Source of the DNA: Promethearchaeota archaeon
Lineage (GTDB): Archaea > Asgardarchaeota > Lokiarchaeia > Sigynarchaeales > SOKP01
Reading direction: 5' to 3'
DNA length: 11,837 bases
Assembly: GCA_004524515.1 (NCBI GenBank)
Contig: SDNV01000090.1
Coordinates: 1 to 11,837 of the forward strand
The position numbers were made by a program, and so were the translations under genes. Positions 7,484 through 11,837 of the stretch are shown one piece after another. The stretch's first letter is position 1. Each line of letters opens with the position of its first letter. Below the pieces are notes generated by a model. That model was not told the origin of the DNA and did no database searches. It saw only the letters and a program-made list of their open reading frames with translations.

Positions 7484-8416
7484 ATGCTTAATAATAAAAT
7501 TCAAGAAATCCTAAATGACTTAAAAGAAGATAATAGCTCTGGAGCTAATGAATTCATAAATAAAGCGCTGAAGATATTTAATTATCAATTAGAAATTTTA
7601 TCGAATCAATCTGAAGATATTACCACAATAATATTGGAGTTATCGAAAGAAATTATCAACTCTCGACCAAGCATGGCACCTTTAATAAATACGATTGGGT
7701 ATTTGGTTCAAAATTTAGAATCGATAGCGAAACAAGAATTGCTAATTCGTATTGAACAATTTAAGCAGTATAAAATGAAAATTGAAAAAAAATTAGATAA
7801 CATTTTCCAAGATTTCATTGCCCAAAAATTTAGAAAAGATCTGAAAGTAATGTTAATTTCTTATAGCTCTACAATAATAAGATTATTAAAGAATTTAAAA
7901 GGACAAAATATTGAACTATATATAATGGAATCACGCCCCCTTCTTGAAGGTCAACTTTCAGCTAAGATTCTCTCAGCTAATTTCCCAACTCATATTATAA
8001 TTGATGCAGCAACTGGGAAATTTATGGATCAAATAGATTTAGTTTTAGTTGGAATTGATAGCGTTCTAAAAGATGGATCAATTATTAATAAAATTGGAAC
8101 TTATCCTTTAGCCGTTATGGCCAATGAGAAAGGAGTTGAGGTATATGGAGTAGGAGAATCTCTAAAATATAATTTAAGAAGTCATTTTGGATTATCAGTT
8201 GAAATTGAAGAAAAACCAATTGATGAGGTGTTTAGACCAGAAACTACAGAAAAAAATATATACGTGCATAATTATTATTTCGAGGTCACACCTCCACAAT
8301 ACATTACAGGAATAATTTCTGATCTGGGAATATTAAGACCTCAAAATTTTGTTAAGAGCGCTAGAAGAGTCATTCCTATTAGCTGGTTTCAAAAATTTTT
8401 GAATAATAATGATTAA
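7484..8416 (+). CDS. eIF2B alpha/beta/delta-like protein (IF-2B / ribose-1,5-bisphosphate isomerase superfamily)
   Basis: About 310 residues with an N-terminal helical domain and a C-terminal Rossmann-like domain typical of the superfamily that joins eIF2B regulatory subunits, MtnA and archaeal ribose-1,5-bisphosphate isomerase. Numbered from the TTG at 7463, recognisable pieces are ESRPLLEG (156-163), LVGIDSVLKDGSIINKIGT (195-213, with the conserved Asp199), GVEVYGVGES (224-233) and FEVTPPQYITGIISDLGIL (273-291). In isomerases the strand near 133 carries THC with a catalytic Cys; here the aligned stretch is LISYSST, with Ser where that Cys should be, closer to eukaryotic eIF2B-alpha (HAYSR). 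A nucleotide-sensing or regulatory role is therefore more likely than isomerase activity. I prefer ATG 7484; TTG 7463 would add seven residues. It is transcribed divergently from the synthetase gene. Confidence 0.8.
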   Translation: MLNNKIQEILNDLKEDNSSGANEFINKALKIFNYQLEILSNQSEDITTIILELSKEIINSRPSMAPLINTIGYLVQNLESIAKQELLIRIEQFKQYKMKIEKKLDNIFQDFIAQKFRKDLKVMLISYSSTIIRLLKNLKGQNIELYIMESRPLLEGQLSAKILSANFPTHIIIDAATGKFMDQIDLVLVGIDSVLKDGSIINKIGTYPLAVMANEKGVEVYGVGESLKYNLRSHFGLSVEIEEKPIDEVFRPETTEKNIYVHNYYFEVTPPQYITGIISDLGILRPQNFVKSARRVIPISWFQKFLNNND

Positions 8417-8455
8417 TTTATTAAAGAATCTAAATTAAATTGTCTAAAAGAATGT

Positions 8456-8468
8456 ATTTTTAATTATA
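8456..8468 (+). promoter_or_regulatory. TATA-like box of the thioesterase gene
   Basis: The stretch ATTTTTAATTATA, centred near 8463, lies about 26 bases before ATG 8490. A GGAAAG at 8478-8483 could act as a weak ribosome binding site if the transcript starts earlier, so leaderless or short-leader translation are both possible. Confidence 0.3.
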
Positions 8469-8489
8469 GAATTATTTGGAAAGAAGCTA

Positions 8490-9008
8490 ATGTCTCAGGA
8501 AAAGAATGAAATGGAAAAACGCTCTGAACGTATGATAAACCTATTTAATATGGCGGCTAAAAGTGGTATGAAAATTGGACAGTTTTCAGGGCCGATACCT
8601 GCGTTCTCTAAATGGTTAAATGGAAAATTTTTATCCGCAAAACGGGGTGAGGTTATAATTGAGTTTGATGTCCGACCCGAAATGGCAAATCCAACCGGAT
8701 TATTACATGGAGGAATGCAGTGTGCGATGATGGATGATACAATTGGAGTAATGACTACTACTCTGGGATACAAAGGATTTCTCATTAGCGTTGATTTTCA
8801 CGTTGATTATTTGGGTAAAGTTAAAGTCGGAGAAAAAGTTCGCGTCAAAGGTAAGATGATTCGTGAGGGGCGAAACATTGTACATGTCATTGCGGAACTC
8901 TACAATATGGAGGGGGACTTAATTGCAGCTGGAAATTCAAATCTTCTCAAAACAAAGTATAAACCCGACTTTGTCAAAGCAGTTGATAAAAAATTAGAAT
9001 TTATCTGA
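8490..9008 (+). CDS. Hotdog-fold acyl-CoA thioesterase, PaaI/YdiI-like
   Basis: The 172-residue protein is a single hotdog domain of the PaaI type, which hydrolyses acyl- or aryl-CoA thioesters in the cytoplasm, usually as a tetramer. The signature is clear: NPTGLLHGG (67-75), followed by the helix MQCAMMDDTIGV with acidic D82/D83 in the place of the usual catalytic carboxylate, then the long strands ISVDFHVDYLGKV (99-111) and RVKGKMIREGRNIVHVIAEL (118-137), ending AAGNSNLLKT. An extra N-terminal stretch of about 50 residues, charged then amphipathic, makes it longer than minimal PaaI proteins (about 140 residues). The gene has its own promoter and a hairpin terminator, so it is likely monocistronic. 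With the acyl-CoA synthetase-like gene two genes away it may help adjust CoA-ester pools. Acyl specificity cannot be read from the sequence. Confidence 0.88.
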   Translation: MSQEKNEMEKRSERMINLFNMAAKSGMKIGQFSGPIPAFSKWLNGKFLSAKRGEVIIEFDVRPEMANPTGLLHGGMQCAMMDDTIGVMTTTLGYKGFLISVDFHVDYLGKVKVGEKVRVKGKMIREGRNIVHVIAELYNMEGDLIAAGNSNLLKTKYKPDFVKAVDKKLEFI

Positions 9009-9016
9009 TATATCTT

Positions 9017-9048
9017 GAATATTTGACAATATTCTTGAGCTTTTTTTT
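9017..9048 (+). terminator. Hairpin plus T8 terminator after the thioesterase gene
   Basis: GAATATT (9017-9023) and AATATTC (9028-9034) form a perfect 7-bp stem around a TGAC loop. Six bases later a run of eight T occupies 9041-9048. It begins nine bases after the stop codon. The arrangement looks like an intrinsic terminator, though the stem is almost all A-T and the T-run alone could end archaeal transcription. Confidence 0.55.
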
Positions 9049-9124
9049 ATCATGAAAGAAATGAATTAATAAATAATCGAGACTTTACAAAAAAATATTA
9101 ATAAAAAGATTATTTTCTATAAAA

Positions 9125-10447
9125 ATGTCTGAACTTAAAGAGATAGAATTTAAGTCTCATTATATTCCTATATTTGCTATAAATTATCTTTTTCAAGGAA
9201 TAGTAACAAGTTTATTTGCCGTAATTGTCCCAATTTATTTGCTGACCTTGATGGGAGGGTTAAATGCTTCAGATTTAGCTTTCTTAGGGTCTATAATCCT
9301 TATTCCATTTTCAACTAAATTATTTTATGGGATTTTAACGGATAAATATGGAAGTAAAAAATATGGTCGTAGAAGACCTTATATCTTAAGTTCAGAAATA
9401 TTAGCTGGATTCGGTTGGATTATAATTCCAATGTTAATTACTCCTAATAATGCAATTATTTTAATCACAATATCGGGGCTAATAATTGTTTTTGGTATAG
9501 CAATGAGAGATACTGCTTTGGATGGTCTTATTCTGGATATTTGTCCAAAAAATCAGTTAGCAAGAACTCAAGGTTTTTGCTGGTCCACTAGAACCGTAGG
9601 TGTAATCGCCGGAGGTCCTTTATTAGCATATTTGCATGTAAACATAGCTGCTCTCACCATAGAATCAATTTTTACATTGATTGGAATTTTAATGATTGTA
9701 AGTTCAACTTTTGTATTATTAGTTAAAGAGATAAAAGATTATCCTGAGGTCCAATTAACAAAACATATTAAAAAAATGTTTAATAATCGAAAGGACCAGA
9801 AGATTTATTTATATGCTATCTTTGGTGCCTTAGTCGATGGAGCAATAACTCTCTTTTTATCGATCTATATTTTAATACAACTTGATTTAATTACGTTAGA
9901 AGGAACCTCTTTATCTTTAGATACAACCGAAAAAGAGATCTATCTATATCAAGCTAATTTTAGCCTTCTTATCAGTTTGGGCGTAATTATTGGAGCAATT
10001 ATAGGAGGACAAGTTGCTGATAAAGTTTCAAGGAGAATAGGAGTTTATTCGTCCTTGGGTCTTATGACTTTGTCTGTCTTTTTAATTTTATTACCCTTAA
10101 GTTTGATTGGTATAACGGTTTTGCTAATTTTAACTGGATTTGTGGGATTTAGTTTGGGATATCGTATGCCGACGTTTTCTGCAGTTATAGGTGAAATGTC
10201 TAAAAAACACCCTGAAATGGACAGTACTTATTTTGCAGTATGCAATTCCTTTAATAATCTTGGGGGTGTAATTGGATTGGCATTAACTGGAATAATATTT
10301 AATGCAACAGCTAGTTTTTCCTTTGTCTTTGTATTTATGGCAATTATACAAAATATTGCATTGATTTTCTTTAAATTGCTTGATCCCAAAGATTATGAAT
10401 ATAAAATTTCTGAAAATCATGAGGATATAACAAGAGCAATAAAATAA
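9125..10447 (+). CDS. Major facilitator superfamily transporter, GPH-like
   Basis: The 440-residue protein has twelve predicted membrane helices in two halves. Helices lie at about 18-40, 49-70, 88-107, 109-128, 152-172, 175-200, 228-252, 276-298, 307-325, 329-349, 371-392 and 396-418, with a cytoplasmic charged loop at 201-227. The MFS motif A appears between helices 2 and 3 as GILTDKYGSKKYGRRRP (69-85) and, weaker, in the second half as GGQVADKVSRRIG (294-306). Polar residues inside the first half (AMRDTALDGLILD, 126-138; ARTQGFCWSTRTVG, 146-159) resemble glycoside-cation symporters of the GPH type and related groups. It probably imports a small solute, perhaps a sugar or glycoside, with H+ or Na+; the substrate is not readable, and an exporter is not excluded. 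A TATA-like ATATTAATA near 9095-9103 stands about 26 bases before the ATG. A T7 run at 10463-10469 follows the gene. Confidence 0.85.
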   Translation: MSELKEIEFKSHYIPIFAINYLFQGIVTSLFAVIVPIYLLTLMGGLNASDLAFLGSIILIPFSTKLFYGILTDKYGSKKYGRRRPYILSSEILAGFGWIIIPMLITPNNAIILITISGLIIVFGIAMRDTALDGLILDICPKNQLARTQGFCWSTRTVGVIAGGPLLAYLHVNIAALTIESIFTLIGILMIVSSTFVLLVKEIKDYPEVQLTKHIKKMFNNRKDQKIYLYAIFGALVDGAITLFLSIYILIQLDLITLEGTSLSLDTTEKEIYLYQANFSLLISLGVIIGAIIGGQVADKVSRRIGVYSSLGLMTLSVFLILLPLSLIGITVLLILTGFVGFSLGYRMPTFSAVIGEMSKKHPEMDSTYFAVCNSFNNLGGVIGLALTGIIFNATASFSFVFVFMAIIQNIALIFFKLLDPKDYEYKISENHEDITRAIK

Positions 10448-10534
10448 TTTTGTTAACATGAATTTTTTTAAAACCAATTTATGGAAAATAATCAAAATCT
10501 TTAAAATAATAAACTGATATCCTATTATCTGAAC

Positions 10535-10975
10535 TTAATCGCTTGAAAGAGCTTCTATTAAATTGTTCACATGTGTTTTCCCTTCAATTATCTTCTTCAC
10601 ATAATCTTCAAAAGATTTTAAAATTTCTACTTTTTCATCGAGATCTAAACTAAAGTGTCCAGTAAATAGCTCAATAAATTTATTTCTAATGTTACTCAAA
10701 ATCGGATTAATTCTTTTAGATTCTATGTCTGTGGAGGTCTTTATTATAAAGAGATAGCTGGTGAATTTTTCTTTTGTAATAAAAAATTTATAGTTTCCAA
10801 GATCCACTGCTTTAATCTCATCTTGTTCAAGATTCTTACCAACAGATTGTAAAGCATAAATAAAATGAGATAATAATGTAGAATTAATTCGCGAATTCGC
10901 CTGAATCGGATTTTCGTAACTAAAAATAGTTGCTCCAGTATTATCTAATATGTAAATCCAATATATTCCATTCAT
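10535..10975 (-). CDS. Small soluble longin-like domain protein
   Basis: The 146-residue protein has no membrane segment. Its pattern is strand 3-10 (GIYWIYIL), strand 15-20, helix about 30-46 (RINSTLLSHFIYALQSVG), strands 53-59, 62-69 and 71-79 (FTSYLFIIKT), then helix 86-105 and a C-terminal helix. This beta-beta-alpha-beta-beta-beta-alpha order is that of longin/roadblock-type folds, which in eukaryotes and Asgard archaea occur in vesicle-traffic and small-GTPase regulators. The I-(N/D)-x-x-LLS-x-F-x-x-A helix motif also occurs in the next protein upstream, so the two are likely paralogues. They are on one strand, 47 bases apart, and may be co-transcribed with the membrane protein first. 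No enzyme motif is visible. Longin versus roadblock cannot be decided by eye. Confidence 0.65.
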   Translation of the reverse strand: MNGIYWIYILDNTGATIFSYENPIQANSRINSTLLSHFIYALQSVGKNLEQDEIKAVDLGNYKFFITKEKFTSYLFIIKTSTDIESKRINPILSNIRNKFIELFTGHFSLDLDEKVEILKSFEDYVKKIIEGKTHVNNLIEALSSD

Positions 10976-11022
10976 TTTATTTCGCTTTTTTTGTAAAATT
11001 TACTTAAATCTGTGATTATTTA

Positions 11023-11837
11023 TTATTTTTTAAAATTTAAATTAATTGGTCTAAAAATTCCTTTATCAATTAAATTGAATATGGCTTTAGTTTTTTCAGG
11101 ATCATATTGTTGATCGGGCATCAAAAATGATGAATAAAAATGGTCTAAACTAGTTTGTTTCATTACTGATTTTGCTCTCTGTACCATCAGTTTCTCTGCT
11201 CGGGAGAGTTTCATACCGTCTGTATTAACAACTCTTAATGGATAAGTAAAGATTACATAGAGATGCTTTTCAATTAAATCTTTAATTCCTGCAAACATAG
11301 TGATCTCGCCTCCTCTAAATTTTGCAAGCAAATGTCCATATTTCTTCTCTATGTCCTCTGCTAAGTTTGTAATAGAAGTTTTGAAGTCTTCTGATGGATC
11401 ATCTGACATTATAATGATTAGCCTAAAATCTTTTCTTTCATTCATCAAAATTATTGAATTTTGATATTCTAATTTTACAGTATCAGACGGTTTGTAAGCA
11501 CCTGTTAATTCAATGCCAAAATTTCGAATAGCCTCTAAAAATCCTGATAATAAACTGGGATCGATAGATTTTCCCGCAAAAAACTGCTCATATACATTCA
11601 ATCCAGATTTATGGTCTGAGATCATCAAATAATTGAGACTTAAATTGTCCTTGAACTTATTATATAATGATTGCATGTGCATATCTCGTTTTTTCTTAAC
11701 TTTTCTGACAGTTTGATATGTGGTTAAACTTCCTACTGAACCTGCTATTATTCCTAAAGTTATAATTAGACCTGAAAGAGGTTCTATTACGGTAGTTTCT
11801 GTGTTGCTTCCACCTCCTCCACCTCCACCACCGCTAG
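11023..11837 (-). CDS. Membrane-anchored protein with cytoplasmic longin-like domain (partial, N-terminus outside window)
   Basis: The frame is open without a stop from 11023 to the right edge, so the methionine at 11682 is internal and the real start lies beyond 11837. The 270 visible residues begin with S-G8-S, a flexible linker, then TETTVIEP, a transmembrane helix of about 18-20 residues (LSGLIITLGIIAGSVGSL, codons at about 11725-11778) and a basic stop-transfer stretch VRKVKKKRD. By the positive-inside rule the missing N-terminal part is outside and the C-terminal part inside the cell. Counted from Met 11682, the inner domain shows strands 16-22 and 27-33, helix 40-58 (IDPSLLSGFLEAIRNFG), strands 67-72, 75-81 and 86-94, then helix 97-117, a longin-like order. 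A further helical tail follows (about 158-219, ending in DKGIFRPINLNFKK). It is probably a membrane sensor or tether; the partner is unknown. Confidence 0.75.
   Translation of the reverse strand, partial: SGGGGGGGGSNTETTVIEPLSGLIITLGIIAGSVGSLTTYQTVRKVKKKRDMHMQSLYNKFKDNLSLNYLMISDHKSGLNVYEQFFAGKSIDPSLLSGFLEAIRNFGIELTGAYKPSDTVKLEYQNSIILMNERKDFRLIIIMSDDPSEDFKTSITNLAEDIEKKYGHLLAKFRGGEITMFAGIKDLIEKHLYVIFTYPLRVVNTDGMKLSRAEKLMVQRAKSVMKQTSLDHFYSSFLMPDQQYDPEKTKAIFNLIDKGIFRPINLNFKK
11710..11837 (-). other. Gly8 linker and transmembrane helix of the longin-like membrane protein
   Basis: Read on the minus strand, codons at 11809-11832 are eight successive glycines flanked by serines. They lead through TETTVIEP into an uncharged helix and then RKVKKKR. 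Glycine codons alternate between GGT and GGA, so this is not a simple trinucleotide expansion. Ser/Gly/Thr-rich stalks before a single membrane helix are common in archaeal surface proteins, which supports an outside domain to the right of the window. Confidence 0.7.

Noticed and set aside
8495..8885. Two minus-strand frames opposite the thioesterase gene
   Set aside because: They are antisense shadows; the + strand protein carries the full hotdog signature.
11023..11682. Complete 219-residue cytosolic protein starting at Met 11682
   Set aside because: The frame stays open through a Gly8 linker and a membrane helix to the window edge, so a longer membrane protein is the better reading.

Overview
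The window looks like chromosomal DNA from an anaerobic archaeon, most likely of the Asgard group. The sequence is strongly AT-rich. The basis for the assignment is: an HdrA-type electron-bifurcating subunit; an ADP-forming acyl-CoA synthetase-like protein; an archaeal/eukaryotic eIF2B-family protein; start codons that sit about 24-27 bases after TATA-like boxes with little Shine-Dalgarno signal; and two neighbouring proteins with the strand/helix order of the longin fold, one of them tethered to the membrane. The Asgard assignment is inference, resting mainly on the longin-like pair; no rRNA or other taxonomic marker is present.

Layout from left to right. Positions 1-150 hold the last 49 codons of a gene that enters from outside. 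Positions 151-677 have no convincing gene. They hold fragments of short reading frames broken by stops and, just before the next gene, a 15-bp palindrome plus a third half-site. Positions 678-3032 encode a large HdrA fused to an MvhD domain. Next on the + strand are a five-helix membrane protein (3203-3805) and a cytoplasmic GH127-type glycosidase (3926-5893). A minus-strand ADP-forming acyl-CoA synthetase alpha-like gene (5922-7382) converges on the glycosidase and diverges from an eIF2B-family gene (7484-8416). A hotdog thioesterase (8490-9008) and a 12-helix MFS transporter (9125-10447) follow. On the minus strand the window closes with a small free longin-like protein (10535-10975), and upstream of it a longer protein (11023 to beyond 11837). 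In that protein a Gly8 linker, one transmembrane helix and a basic stop-transfer stretch precede a cytoplasmic longin-like domain.

Most genes have their own spacers and probable promoters, so this is not one operon. The metabolic genes fit a fermentative or organotrophic anaerobe: pentoside breakdown (GH127) and sugar-type uptake (MFS), acyl-CoA handling (synthetase alpha-like protein, thioesterase) and redox balancing through HdrA-MvhD. No HdrB, HdrC, MvhA or MvhG, and no ATP-grasp beta subunit for the synthetase, lies in the window, so partners must be encoded elsewhere. The part with the most potential for new biology is the right end, where a membrane-spanning longin-like protein with a probable outside domain stands next to a soluble longin-like paralogue.
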